Positions 8,640 through 16,782 of a DNA stretch of 64,000 nucleotides are shown one piece after another. The translations under genes were made by a program, and so were the position numbers. Within the stretch, counting starts at the first letter, position 1, and each line of letters opens with the position of its first letter. The notes beneath the pieces were generated by a model. It was not told the origin of the DNA, made no database searches, and saw only the letters and a program-made list of their open reading frames with translations. This DNA is from Oceanimonas sp. GK1 (GTDB taxonomy: Bacteria > Pseudomonadota > Gammaproteobacteria > Enterobacterales > Aeromonadaceae): the NCBI RefSeq assembly GCF_000243075.1, contig NC_016745.1:1257001-1321000 (forward strand), written 5' to 3'.

Positions 8640-9337
8640 TGGGCGGAACAATCCGCGAACGCAACGCGAAGCAACAGCGCGGTTGCGCTCCGCTGACACG
8701 CTTCAAGCCCATCCTTGGGACGCTCGTCACATGCCCTCCCTGGCATGTGACGGTCAGCTGCGGCAATCCCCGCTGCTGCTTCGTGGGGCTACGAGCCGCC
8801 TGTTTACCGCTACTCCCGCACTTTCATGCGTCGCTCCTGCGAAGGAACGTTATTCCCAGCGAAGGCGGGCAGCCCAGGCCCCGCCATTATTCAATACTCG
8901 CCACCAGAACGACAAAAACCACAGATACAATTGAAACTTACTGCTACTGCAGCCAGAATGGATGCTTTAAATTGGCCGGCAGCAGGAAAGGCGACCTGTA
9001 ACGCTCGGGCGGTAGCGTGCTCAACGACAAACACTGCTGTGTTATACAGTGTATTGCCGGATTTTCCGGCCTGATGCGCATTATCTCCAGGCTGTGCGCG
9101 TATACAGCAAACTGGGCTAAAAAAACGCTGTGATCTGAACCAGTTACGGCTAGCAGTTGTGGATAACGCGCAAGCGGCCGTTGATAGTGCGCATGCGTGT
9201 TTTTGCTCACCAGTATATATCGCAGGTGAGTGATACTTTTATTATTATCAATGGTTTATAAGTGAAAAGTGAGCGAGTGTGCTGGGAGAAATATAAGCAT
9301 GCTTACTATTATAATGTTATAACTACAAGGACGGAAT
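8640..9337. other. Non-coding stretch before the cassette array
   Basis: About 700 bases without a convincing gene in either direction. The first 300 bases are GC-rich and include a half-copy of a GCGAAGGCGGG palindrome (about 8860-8880) and the pairing words TCACATGCC and GGCATGTGA (about 8728-8751). From about 9200 the base composition becomes AT-rich. A hairpin CTCACC/GGTGAG lies near 9207-9229, and GTTATAAC at 9316-9323 resembles an integron crossover core just before the first cassette gene. I found neither an integrase gene nor a recognisable attI. Confidence 0.5.
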
Positions 9338-9877
9338 ATGCAACAAAAGTACGACAAGAGACTAATCGCTGCAGACATGTTAGAAGAAGCAATCAATAAA
9401 TTTAAGACGGCAAAAAGTGACTTGGATTACATCCAGTCAATACTGTTAGCTGGGGCATCTATAGGTATTACCAACCCATTACTTTCTGAAAGCCAGAAGC
9501 AAACTGCCCATGAAAAATCAGCTATAAATGTTATACGAATACGCGAATATGGCTTGGGTCGTGAACTCAGTCCGCAAGAGCGAAAAGATGTATTTAGCGG
9601 AGCAATGAGGTTCAATAAGCAAGCTTACAATTCGTTGAAACATGCAGGTAAAGGGAAACAACTTGCTGCATCAGATGACTTGGAGATTGAAACTGATTTT
9701 GCGGTAGAAGCTGAGGAGTTACTTTGGGCTGCTATTGAGGATTTTAAAGGTCTACCTATTTCACCTGAATTTCTAATTGATAATGGTAAAAATGACCTTA
9801 GATTGCTTATTGGGCGAAGTGACCCACTTGGCACAATACCAAAGATGTACTGTAAACCAAGAAGTAACACGCAATAG
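9338..9877 (+). CDS. Cassette-encoded protein of unknown function
   Basis: The 179-residue product (MQQKYDKRLIAADMLEEAIN...) is soluble, mostly helical by composition, rich in Lys, Glu and Ala, and has no signal peptide or membrane segment. I recognise no family. A ribosome site AAGGACGG precedes the ATG by about seven bases. The gene is AT-rich and ends four bases before the first attC, so it is the first visible cassette. The IRIREYGLGRELSPQERKDVF and RFNKQAYNSLKHAG segments look the most structured. It could be of any role typical of integron cassettes, and no function is proposed. Confidence 0.75.
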   Translation: MQQKYDKRLIAADMLEEAINKFKTAKSDLDYIQSILLAGASIGITNPLLSESQKQTAHEKSAINVIRIREYGLGRELSPQERKDVFSGAMRFNKQAYNSLKHAGKGKQLAASDDLEIETDFAVEAEELLWAAIEDFKGLPISPEFLIDNGKNDLRLLIGRSDPLGTIPKMYCKPRSNTQ

Positions 9878-9880
9878 CAG

Positions 9881-9950
9881 TTATAACAAAGCGCTGCACT
9901 CGGACAATTTTACGCTGCGCTTCAAATTGCCGGTGAGCGCGGCGTTATGA
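9881..9950 (+). other. attC recombination site 1
   Basis: R'' core ATAAC (9883-9887) pairs with R' core GTTAT (9944-9948). Between them GCGCT-G-CAC-T-CGG-A-CAATTT pairs with AAATTG-CCG-GTG-AGCGC, leaving three unpaired bases (G, T, A) on the left arm. Such extrahelical bases are the hallmark that lets the integrase choose the strand. The small loop contains ACGCTGCGCTTC. The site directly follows the stop codon of the first cassette gene. Confidence 0.88.
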
Positions 9951-9969
9951 GTCAATGAGAGAGGGATGC

Positions 9970-10467
9970 ATGATTGAAGTTTTAACAACAGCAATAGTTT
10001 CAAATGTTCTTGTTCTAGGTATTCTTGGTTATTTATCTAGAAGCTTAGTTACTCACCTTCTCACAAAAGATATTAAGAACCATCAAAATCAGCTTGAAAT
10101 TGAAAAGGTAAGATTTCAGGCATCATTTGGCTGGGTGTATGAAAAGTAAGCTACTGCAATCACAGAATTATATGAATTACTTTTGGAATTGGAGGGGTTT
10201 GTAAATAGTGGTATTAACCGAAGCAATTGGAATGATTATCAGGATCTCTTAGGGGCACTTCGTTCTAAGTATCATAAAACTCGAATATTTATTCCAGAAG
10301 AACTTGATGAGAATATTTTATCCGCAATTAAAATCGGCCGTAAAATCATGAGTCAGTCGTTATCTGATCCACTTTGCGAGGATTTAGCTAGTGAGCTTCG
10401 TACTTCTAAAAAGCTGGCTCTGTTTGAAATGAGAAAGTTATTGGCTGTTGTTGGGAAAAACTCATAA
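9970..10467 (+). pseudogene. Cassette gene for a membrane-anchored protein, split by an in-frame TAA
   Basis: From ATG 9970 (AGAGGG ribosome site) the frame reads 59 residues, beginning with a membrane anchor (VLTTAIVSNVLVLGILGYL) and a charged helix (KDIKNHQNQLEIEKVRFQ), then meets TAA at 10147-10149. The same frame continues without interruption (ATAITELYELLLELEGF...) to the stop at 10465-10467, for 165 codons in all. Replacing the TAA by a sense codon would restore one continuous protein with no frameshift. The simplest reading is a nonsense mutation. The full protein would be an N-terminally anchored helical protein of unknown role. Internal restart seems unlikely because no ribosome site is evident. 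Confidence 0.7.
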
Positions 10468-10561
10468 CAAACGCTTTAACCAAGGACGTAAAACAGCAGG
10501 CTTGCGCTCCTTCGTCGCTAATTTTAGCCTGCAGTTTTGCGCCGGTTAAGCGAGCGTTAAC
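10464..10561 (+). other. attC recombination site 2
   Basis: R'' ATAAC starts within the stop codon of the preceding gene, and R' GCGTTAAC ends at 10561. Left arm ACGCTT-T-AACC pairs with GGTTAAGCG on the right, and a second stem is formed by GTAAAAC-AGCAGGCT with AGCCTGCAGTTTTGC, giving a site of about 98 bases. Unpaired bases again sit on the left arm. It is longer than sites 1 and 3 because of the extended second stem. Confidence 0.85.
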
Positions 10562-10613
10562 CCACTGGGTAGCACGCAGTTCGATTTATCGAAAATCAGA
10601 TATAGGGAATGTC

Positions 10614-12002
10614 ATGGAAGTAAGAAAGATTGACCAAGACGAGATTCAAGCAATTCTTGATCTTAACGAGGACCACTTCAATGATGTGAAAAGCAAAAGA
10701 ATTGCGCCTGCAAAGTTACAAGAAACATTCGTTGCTTTCGCTAATGCGGATGGTGGCGATATTTTCATAGGGGTTGAGGATAAAGCTGAGGCTGGAGAGA
10801 GAGTTGTTGGTTTTTCAGAGCAAGAAGAGGCAAATGGTGTTATATCTACTCTTCTTGAAGAAACTAACCCCGCAGTTGAGAATTTGGTCGTCGAATTCCT
10901 TGAAGTTGAAGAAAAAGGGCTGATTCTCCATATAGGGATACCCAAAAGTCCTAAAGTTCATTACACAGCTTCGGGGGATTGTTATATCAGGGTTAATGCT
11001 TCTAAAAGAAAAATCAAGGGTGAAAGGGTAACTCAGCTTGCCTATTCCAAAGGAGCTGAGCCTTATGAGCGGAAGCCGCTGGCCGACGTCGAAATTGAGG
11101 ATATAACAGAAAGCGATCACCTTCTAAATTATATGCGCCGTGTTAAGTCCCATTTGCAGCCAGAAGCCTTTCTACGAAAGCAGCGGCTTCTTACAAAGAA
11201 GGACGCAGATAGAGTTCCCAATGTGGGATGTGTTCTTCTTTTTGATGAAGAACCCCAAGCAACTTTAGAAACACGTTGCGCAGTCAAGGTGTATAGACTG
11301 CGAACAACTGAAAAAGAATATAAGCGAGAGCAGCTCGCCGAGATGCCGATTACGATTAATGGTCCTGTTGAGGCGGTAATAGATCAGGTTATTTCCCAAG
11401 TTTCTAATTATATTGACGGTGCATCGTTCGAGGGCAATGGAAAGCTAGTACGGCTCTCTTACCCTTCAGAAGCTCTCAAAGAGATTTTAGTAAATGCCGT
11501 AATTCATAGAGACTACAGTCTGAACGATGATATTCATGTCAGGATATTCGACAATCGGGTCGAAATTCAAAGTCCTGGAAAGCTCCCGGGTTATATGAAC
11601 TTGGATAACCTTTATGATGAGCGCTTTTCCAGAAATCCAAACTTAGTAAGAATGCTTCACAACTTACCCAATCCGGTAAATCATGACATCGGGGAAGGGT
11701 TGGATACTGCAAAGAATGAGCTAAAGAGAGCTGGGCTTGTTGACCCAGAGTTTGATGAAAAAGATAACGCTTTTATAGTTACGATACGTCATCAAAAACT
11801 TGCTTCAATTGAAGATGTGGTAATGCAGTACTTTGAAGATAACCCCGGCACATCAATAGGGAACAAATTGGTTCGCCAGCTTAGCGGCGAAGATGACATG
11901 CAAAAAGTTAAATTGGCCCTTCAAAAGCTAAGAGCGAATGGAGTGATTAAGCTTGAAGATGAGAGTGCTTCACCATTCAATTATAGGTACATCAAGGCAT
12001 AG
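10614..12002 (+). CDS. AlbA_2 (Schlafen-type) plus GHKL-like ATP-binding protein, cassette-borne
   Basis: This 462-residue protein starts with an AlbA_2/Schlafen-type nucleic-acid-binding domain (about 1-145; motifs VAFANADGGDIFIGVEDK and DCYIRVNASKRKI). It continues into the domain usually annotated as an ATP-binding or RecG-like C-terminal region (ALKEILVNAVIHRDYS near 290, then RIFDNRVEIQSPGKLPG and GEGLDTAKNELKRAG), and ends in a winged-helix-like segment. Relatives are described as putative transcriptional regulators; some Schlafen-domain proteins act in phage defence, but nothing here shows that. The start ATG 10614 follows ATAGGGA. It is by far the largest gene of the array and appears intact. 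Function is inferred only at domain level. Confidence 0.85.
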   Translation: MEVRKIDQDEIQAILDLNEDHFNDVKSKRIAPAKLQETFVAFANADGGDIFIGVEDKAEAGERVVGFSEQEEANGVISTLLEETNPAVENLVVEFLEVEEKGLILHIGIPKSPKVHYTASGDCYIRVNASKRKIKGERVTQLAYSKGAEPYERKPLADVEIEDITESDHLLNYMRRVKSHLQPEAFLRKQRLLTKKDADRVPNVGCVLLFDEEPQATLETRCAVKVYRLRTTEKEYKREQLAEMPITINGPVEAVIDQVISQVSNYIDGASFEGNGKLVRLSYPSEALKEILVNAVIHRDYSLNDDIHVRIFDNRVEIQSPGKLPGYMNLDNLYDERFSRNPNLVRMLHNLPNPVNHDIGEGLDTAKNELKRAGLVDPEFDEKDNAFIVTIRHQKLASIEDVVMQYFEDNPGTSIGNKLVRQLSGEDDMQKVKLALQKLRANGVIKLEDESASPFNYRYIKA

Positions 12003-12062
12003 GGTTAACAAGTCAAAGCACTCGGACGCAGCAAAGCTGCGCCGGTGTTTGAGGCGTTATGG
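12003..12062 (+). other. attC recombination site 3
   Basis: R'' GTTAAC (12004-12009) and R' GCGTTATGG bracket a short site. TCAAA-G-CAC-T-CGG-A-CGCAGC pairs with GCTGCG-CCG-GTG-TTTGA, leaving G, T and A unpaired in the same order and spacing as in site 1. The loop is only AAA. It starts right after the stop codon of the preceding gene. Confidence 0.88.
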
Positions 12063-12086
12063 CTACACAGAGTGAAGGAAGCAATA

Positions 12087-12851
12087 GTGGACGAACTGGA
12101 ATTACTTGTGGATCTGCATAAGGGCGCCAACCGCCAAGGGCCCGGTGGCGATGCGGAAACGGAAAAGGCGATTGAACTTGCCGGCATCGACCGAGATTCG
12201 CCATTAAAAGTTGCCGATATTGGCTGTGGCACCGGGGCATCTACGCTGACGTTGGCGCGCTTGTTGAATGCACAGATTACGGCTGTCGACTTCCTTCAGA
12301 ATTTTATAGATATCCTGCTCGTCAGAGCGAAAAATGACGGGGTTGAGGACAAAATCACTCTTCTTTGTGCCTCCATGGAACAGCTCCCGTTTAACAACGA
12401 GGAGTTTGATGTTATCTGGTCTGAAGGTGCCATTTACAACATGGGCTTTAAAAAGGGTATTACAGACTGGAATCGCTACTTGAAGCCTGGCGGGTTGCTG
12501 GTTGTCTCGGAGATTACTTGGCTGACAAGTTCTCGCCCTACGGAGCTGCAAGATCATTGGAATCATGAATATCCCGAAATAGATACGGCATCCGCAAAAA
12601 TCAAGGTGCTGGAGGATGGTGGTTATTCCCCCATCGGATACTTTGTGCTGCCAGAGTATTGCTGGCTCGATAATTATTATGAGCCCATGCGCAAGCGCTT
12701 TGATGCCTTTCTGCGCCGGAATGGAAATAGTGAAGAGGCTCGGGCCATCGTTGAGGCAGAGCGTCATGAAATCGAGCTTTATAAAAAATACAAAGCGTAT
12801 TTCAGTTACGGTGTTTATATCGCAAGGAAATCCGAACTCTACAAGCCATAG
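12087..12851 (+). CDS. Class I SAM-dependent methyltransferase, last cassette
   Basis: The 254-residue protein has the SAM-binding motif VADIGCGTGAST (about residues 36-47), the acidic end of strand 2 (ITAVDFLQNF), the CASMEQLPFNNEEFD motif and IWSEGAIYNMGFKKG, which together identify a class I methyltransferase. The substrate is not evident. I chose GTG 12087, which has AAGGA seven bases upstream; the in-frame ATG at 12045 lies inside attC site 3 and is unlikely to be real. An ATG at 12059, part of the attC R' core, reads MATQSEGSNS in another frame before stopping, so a one-base deletion may have cost the original start. No attC follows this gene. Confidence 0.82.
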   Translation: MDELELLVDLHKGANRQGPGGDAETEKAIELAGIDRDSPLKVADIGCGTGASTLTLARLLNAQITAVDFLQNFIDILLVRAKNDGVEDKITLLCASMEQLPFNNEEFDVIWSEGAIYNMGFKKGITDWNRYLKPGGLLVVSEITWLTSSRPTELQDHWNHEYPEIDTASAKIKVLEDGGYSPIGYFVLPEYCWLDNYYEPMRKRFDAFLRRNGNSEEARAIVEAERHEIELYKKYKAYFSYGVYIARKSELYKP

Positions 12852-13004
12852 CGAGGGGCTGCGCTCGAATCATGTGGTTCTCCATGTGAGTGAGCACCTC
12901 GGTCTGGCCGAGCACAGGGCATAGCATTCCGGCAGCGGATCCTTGTATGATCGCGGGCGACCTTGCTGCTTCAATCAAATAACCAGGAGATAATCCTCAC
13001 TCCC

Positions 13005-13604
13005 ATGTCTACTTTTCTTTCCGGCTTTGCCCTCAGCTTTTCCCTGATCCTGGCCATTGGCTCGCAGAATGCCTTTGTGCTCAAGCAGGGCATTAAACGT
13101 CACCATGTGTTTGTGGTGTGCGCGGTGTGTGCCCTGTCCGATGCGCTGCTGATTTCCCTGGGTGTGGCGGGCTTTGGCGCCATCGTAAAGCAGTTTCCGG
13201 CCATTGAAACGGTGGCCCGTTATGGCGGTGCGGCCTTTCTGGCGGTGTATGCCTTGTTGAGTTTCAAATCGGCTTTCAGTACCACCCATGCCATGACGGC
13301 GGCGGGGGATGCGCAGCAGTCGGTGCTGAAAACCGTGGCCATTTGTCTGGCCTTTACCTGGCTTAACCCCCATGTGTATCTGGATACGGTGGTGCTGCTG
13401 GGCTCCATTTCCACTCAATATCCGGCCCAGGGGCTGTTTGCCCTGGGGGCCATGTCGGCCTCACTGGTGTTTTTCTTCAGCCTGGGTTACGGCGCCCGTA
13501 TGCTGGCCCCGGTGTTTAGCCGGCCTCAGGCCTGGAAGGTACTGGAGTTTGTGGTGGGGGTGATGATGACGACCATCGCCATCACGCTGGTGACGGGGGC
13601 CTAG
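13005..13604 (+). CDS. argO: LysE/ArgO-family amino acid exporter
   Basis: At 199 residues with about six membrane helices, this is a LysE-family exporter. The opening FLSGFALSFSLILAIGSQNA FVLKQG segment and the later FTWLNPHVYLDTV motif are those of the ArgO/LysE branch, which exports arginine or lysine at the inner membrane. I chose ATG 13005 because it matches the usual family N-terminus; AGGAGA lies rather far upstream (14 bases), so an alternative start is possible. It lies just outside the cassette array and converges with a cupin gene, with a strong palindrome between them. Arginine specificity is inferred from resemblance; LysG/ArgP regulation is not visible. Confidence 0.82.
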   Translation: MSTFLSGFALSFSLILAIGSQNAFVLKQGIKRHHVFVVCAVCALSDALLISLGVAGFGAIVKQFPAIETVARYGGAAFLAVYALLSFKSAFSTTHAMTAAGDAQQSVLKTVAICLAFTWLNPHVYLDTVVLLGSISTQYPAQGLFALGAMSASLVFFFSLGYGARMLAPVFSRPQAWKVLEFVVGVMMTTIAITLVTGA

Positions 13605-13622
13605 GATTTAGCGGGACGAAGA

Positions 13623-13655
13623 GATCGCGGGCAGGCCATTGGCCGGCCCGCGATC
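13623..13655. terminator. Palindrome between convergent genes, likely bidirectional terminator
   Basis: A 15-base stem (GATCGCGGGCAGGCC with its partner, one mismatch) closes on an ATT loop, placed between the stop codons of the exporter and the cupin gene. There is no T run, so it could act as an mRNA 3'-end stabiliser and not as a classical terminator. Confidence 0.55.
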
Positions 13656-13671
13656 AACCTCAATGAAGGGC

Positions 13672-13959
13672 TTATTTCATCTCCACTTCAATCAGCACAA
13701 TGTCTTCATCGCTGTTGTTCAGCACATTGTGCTCCACCCCCACCGGGCGGTAATAGCACTCGCCGGCCCGCATCTCAACGGGCCTGGGGCCGTCACCGGT
13801 GTCGATGTGCAGTACACAGTTCTGCATCGGCACAATCACGTAATCACGCTCATGGCGGTGCCACTGACTTTCACCACCGGCCGGGAACAGCAGGTGATTC
13901 ACACAGGTGCGCTCGTTATCGATCTGCTGGGTAATCTGTAACACCGGACGTTCAGACAT
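13672..13959 (-). CDS. Small cupin-domain protein
   Basis: The 95-residue protein is a single beta-barrel cupin. The first motif appears as ESQWHRHERDYVIVPMQ (G-X5-HXH type, with the metal-binding HxH-like HRHERD), and the second as CYYRPVGVEHNVLNNSDED with a conserved His. Such small cupins bind a metal and have diverse or unknown roles. ATG 13959 was chosen because it follows AAGGA by about seven bases. It is transcribed in the same direction as dxs, which ends at 14005 upstream of it, so it may be the distal gene of the dxs operon; the gap is 45 bases. No specific ligand can be assigned. Confidence 0.78.
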   Translation of the reverse strand: MSERPVLQITQQIDNERTCVNHLLFPAGGESQWHRHERDYVIVPMQNCVLHIDTGDGPRPVEMRAGECYYRPVGVEHNVLNNSDEDIVLIEVEMK

Positions 13960-14004
13960 CGGATTTTCCTTGTGATTTGCTCGGGGCCTGCGTTCCAAAG
14001 CGAC

Positions 14005-15870
14005 TCAGCGGGCCTGGTAGTCCTGCACCGCCTGGGTGATGCCGGCGGCATCCAGGCCCAGTTTGGCCCAAATCTGTTGCTGGCTGCCCTGCTCAATAAA
14101 GTAATCGGGCAAGCCCAGGTTCAGCACCGGCACCGGCTTTTTATGGCGCATCAGGCACTCGTTTACCGCCGAGCCGGCGCCGCCCATAATGGCGTTTTCT
14201 TCCACCGTCACCAGCAGCTCGTGCTCGGCCGCCAGCGCCAGCACCAGGGCTTCGTCCAGGGGTTTGACAAAGCGCATGTCCACCAGGGTGGCATTCAAGG
14301 TCTCGGCGGCGGCTTCGGCCTCGGGCAGCAGGGTGCCGAAGTTCAGCAGGGCCATCTTGCTGCCCTGGCGCAGGCGCCGGCCCTTGCCGATGTCCAGTGC
14401 GGTCATGGTGGCGTCGATCTCCGCCCCCCGACCGCTGCCGCGAGGGTAGCGCACGGCGGCGGGGCCCTGGTGCAGGTAGCCGGTGTAGAGCATCTGCCGG
14501 CATTCGTTTTCGTCCGCCGGGGTCATGATCACCATGTTGGGCACGGTGCGCATAAAGCTCAAGTCAAAGGCGCCCTGGTGAGTGGGGCCGTCGGCGCCCA
14601 CAATGCCGGCGCGGTCGATGGCAAACAGCACGTCCAGGTTTTGCAGCGCCACGTCGTGGATCAGCTGATCGTAGGCCCGCTGCAAAAAGGTGGAGTAAAT
14701 GGCAACGATCGGCTTTTTGCCTTCAATGGCCAGGCCCGCCGCCAGGGTCACGGCGTGCTGCTCGGCAATGGCCACGTCGAAGTAGCGCTTGGGAAACTCC
14801 CGGGAGAAACGCACCAGGCCCGAGCCTTCGCGCATGGCCGGGGTAATGGCCATGAGTTTGTCGCAGTCTTTGGCCATGTCGCACAGCCAGTTGCCGAAAA
14901 TGGCGGAAAAGCTGGGGCTGGCGGGGGCGCTTTTGGGCAGGCTGTTGGTGGCCGGATCGAATTTGGGCACGCCGTGGTAGCCAATAGGGTCTTGCTCGGC
15001 GGGCAGGTAGCCCTTGCCCTTGCGGGTCATCACGTGCAGGAACTGGGGCCCCTTGAGCTTGCGCATGTTGCGCAGGGTGTCCACCAGGGTATTGATGTCG
15101 TGGCCGTCGATGGGGCCCACGTAGTTAAAGCCGAATTCCTCGAACAGGGTGCCGGGCACCACCATGCCCTTCAGGTGCTCTTCGGTGCGCCGGGCCAGCT
15201 CCTTCAGCGGCGGCAATATTTCCAGCGCCTTTTTGCCGCCCTCGCGCAAGGTGCTGTACAGCGAGCCGGACATGATGCGGGCCAGGTGGTTGTTGAGCGC
15301 GCCCACGTTCTCGGAAATGGACATTTCGTTGTCGTTCAGCACCACCAGCATGTCTTTGTGCAGATCGCCGGCGTGGTTCAGGGCCTCAAAGGCCATGCCG
15401 GCGGTCAGGGCGCCGTCGCCGATCACCGCCACCACCTTGCGTTGCTGTTTTTCCTCGTCGGCGGCAATGGCCATGCCCAGCGCCGCGCCTATGCTGGTGC
15501 TGGAGTGGCCCACCGACAGGGTGTCGTATTCGCTTTCTTCCCGCCAGGGAAAGGGATGCAGGCCTTCATACTGGCGAATGCTGCCCATGCGCTCGCGCCG
15601 GCCGGTGAGGATCTTGTGGGGGTAGGCCTGATGGCCCACGTCCCACACCAGGCGGTCGAAGGGGGTCTTGTACACATAGTGCAGCGCCACCGTCAGCTCC
15701 ACTACGCCCAGGCCCGAGGCCAGGTGGCCGCTGCTGCGGCTGACCGAGTGCAGCAAATAGGATCTCAGCTCGTCACACAGGGCCGGCAAACGTTCCTGGG
15801 GCAGGCTGCGCAGCTCTTCCGGCAGGTTGGCCAGGGCCAGGGTGGGGTAATCGGCAATATTCAGACTCAT
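14005..15870 (-). CDS. dxs: 1-deoxy-D-xylulose-5-phosphate synthase
   Basis: Dxs condenses pyruvate and glyceraldehyde 3-phosphate to deoxyxylulose 5-phosphate, feeding isoprenoid, thiamine and pyridoxal synthesis. The 621-residue protein has the thiamine-diphosphate motif [17 protein letters not shown] near residue 150, the substrate-contact [12 protein letters not shown] near 45, and the transketolase pyrimidine domain with [15 protein letters not shown] near 425. It is the usual length. The gene lies in the order xseB-ispA-dxs, all minus, which is conserved in gammaproteobacteria; ispA ends 24 bases before its start. Nothing abnormal is seen. Confidence 0.97.
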   Translation of the reverse strand: MSLNIADYPTLALANLPEELRSLPQERLPALCDELRSYLLHSVSRSSGHLASGLGVVELTVALHYVYKTPFDRLVWDVGHQAYPHKILTGRRERMGSIRQYEGLHPFPWREESEYDTLSVGHSSTSIGAALGMAIAADEEKQQRKVVAVIGDGALTAGMAFEALNHAGDLHKDMLVVLNDNEMSISENVGALNNHLARIMSGSLYSTLREGGKKALEILPPLKELARRTEEHLKGMVVPGTLFEEFGFNYVGPIDGHDINTLVDTLRNMRKLKGPQFLHVMTRKGKGYLPAEQDPIGYHGVPKFDPATNSLPKSAPASPSFSAIFGNWLCDMAKDCDKLMAITPAMREGSGLVRFSREFPKRYFDVAIAEQHAVTLAAGLAIEGKKPIVAIYSTFLQRAYDQLIHDVALQNLDVLFAIDRAGIVGADGPTHQGAFDLSFMRTVPNMVIMTPADENECRQMLYTGYLHQGPAAVRYPRGSGRGAEIDATMTALDIGKGRRLRQGSKMALLNFGTLLPEAEAAAETLNATLVDMRFVKPLDEALVLALAAEHELLVTVEENAIMGGAGSAVNECLMRHKKPVPVLNLGLPDYFIEQGSQQQIWAKLGLDAAGITQAVQDYQAR

Positions 15871-15894
15871 AGGCTTGTCGTTATTGTTGTCGCT

Positions 15895-16782
15895 TCAGTA
15901 TTCGCGCTGCACGATGTAGTGGGCGAAGGCTTCCAGTGTGTCGGTAGGGTAGGGCAGGCCAGCTAGGGCGGCCAGGGCATCCCGGTGCAGTTGCCGGGCC
16001 AGCTCCCGGGCGCCGTCCAGCCCCAGCAGTGCCGGGTAGGTGCTCTTTTGCTGGGCCAGATCCTTGCCCTGGGTCTTGCCCAGGGTGGCGGTGCTGGCGG
16101 TAATGTCGAGAATATCGTCCTGCACCTGAAACGCCAGGCCAATGGCCTCAGCATAGCGGCTGAGGGCCGCCAGCTCGGCTTCCTGCATGGTGGGGGAGCA
16201 CAGCGCGCCCAGGCGCACGGCGGCGCGGATCAGCGCCCCGGTCTTGTGGCGGTGAATGGTTTCCAGGGTGGCGCGCTCCACCGGCCGGCCTTCATGATAA
16301 ATGTCCAGGGCCTGGCCGCCGCACATGCCGCCATAGCCGCTGGCGGTGGCCAGCTCCCGCACCAGCTGCAGCCGGCGTTCGGCGGGCAAGGAGCCTTCGG
16401 CCTGGCTTAGCAGCTCAAAGGCCAGGGTCTGCAAGGCATCGCCGGCGAGAATGGCGGTGGCCTCGTCAAAGGCCTTGTGCACCGTGGGTTTGCCCCGGCG
16501 CAGGTCGTCGTCGTCCATGGCCGGCAAGTCGTCGTGGATCAGCGAATAGGCATGAATGCACTCAATGGCGGCGGCGGCGGCATCGGCGGCCTGGCCGTCG
16601 GCGTCCGGGGTCAGCCCGGCGGTGGCATACACCAGCATGGGGCGCACCCGCTTGCCGCCCTGCAACAGGCCATATTCCATGGCGTCGCGCAGGCCGGGGG
16701 CCAGGCTGTCGAGCCGGTCCAGGGTCCGGCGCAGGGTGGCGTCAATGCGCTCGCCGTATTGCTGTTGCCACTGGCCGATCAC
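15895..16782 (-). CDS. ispA: Farnesyl diphosphate synthase (polyprenyl synthetase family)
   Basis: The 295-residue enzyme chains dimethylallyl and isopentenyl diphosphates to geranyl and farnesyl diphosphate. The first aspartate-rich motif is seen in [17 protein letters not shown] (about 82-98) and the second in [13 protein letters not shown] (about 225). The FARM-side residues and GGKRVRPML fit the bacterial FPP synthase group. The GTG start at 16782 overlaps the xseB stop by four bases (GTGA), so translation is coupled. It stands between xseB and dxs as in most relatives. Confidence 0.95.
   Translation of the reverse strand: MIGQWQQQYGERIDATLRRTLDRLDSLAPGLRDAMEYGLLQGGKRVRPMLVYATAGLTPDADGQAADAAAAAIECIHAYSLIHDDLPAMDDDDLRRGKPTVHKAFDEATAILAGDALQTLAFELLSQAEGSLPAERRLQLVRELATASGYGGMCGGQALDIYHEGRPVERATLETIHRHKTGALIRAAVRLGALCSPTMQEAELAALSRYAEAIGLAFQVQDDILDITASTATLGKTQGKDLAQQKSTYPALLGLDGARELARQLHRDALAALAGLPYPTDTLEAFAHYIVQREY

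Larger units (their letters stand above)
9316..12851 (+). mobile_element. Integron gene-cassette array without an integrase (CALIN-like)
   Basis: Four genes, all on the plus strand and visibly poorer in GC than the flanks, are separated by three attC sites (9881-9950, 10464-10561, 12003-12062). Each attC lies immediately after, or overlaps, a stop codon, and its R'' (TAAC) faces the upstream gene while R' (GTT) faces the downstream gene, as in true cassettes. No integrase gene exists in the window, so it fits the category of clusters of attC sites lacking integron-integrase. The left edge may be the GTTATAAC core at 9316. The right edge is unclear because no attC follows the last gene. Cassettes usually lack promoters, and none is obvious here. 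Confidence 0.8.

Noticed and set aside
8999-9052. Possible fourth attC site (TAACGCTCGG ... GTGTTA)
   Set aside because: The ends resemble R'' and R' cores, but I could not pair the inner arms, and no gene precedes it.
10183-10467. Independent 94-codon gene
   Set aside because: It is in the same frame as the membrane-anchor frame upstream and is best read as the second half of an interrupted gene; its ATG has no ribosome site.
13972-15966. 664-codon frame antisense to dxs
   Set aside because: Dxs is unmistakable on the other strand; the antisense product is low-complexity His/Gln/Gly-rich sequence.
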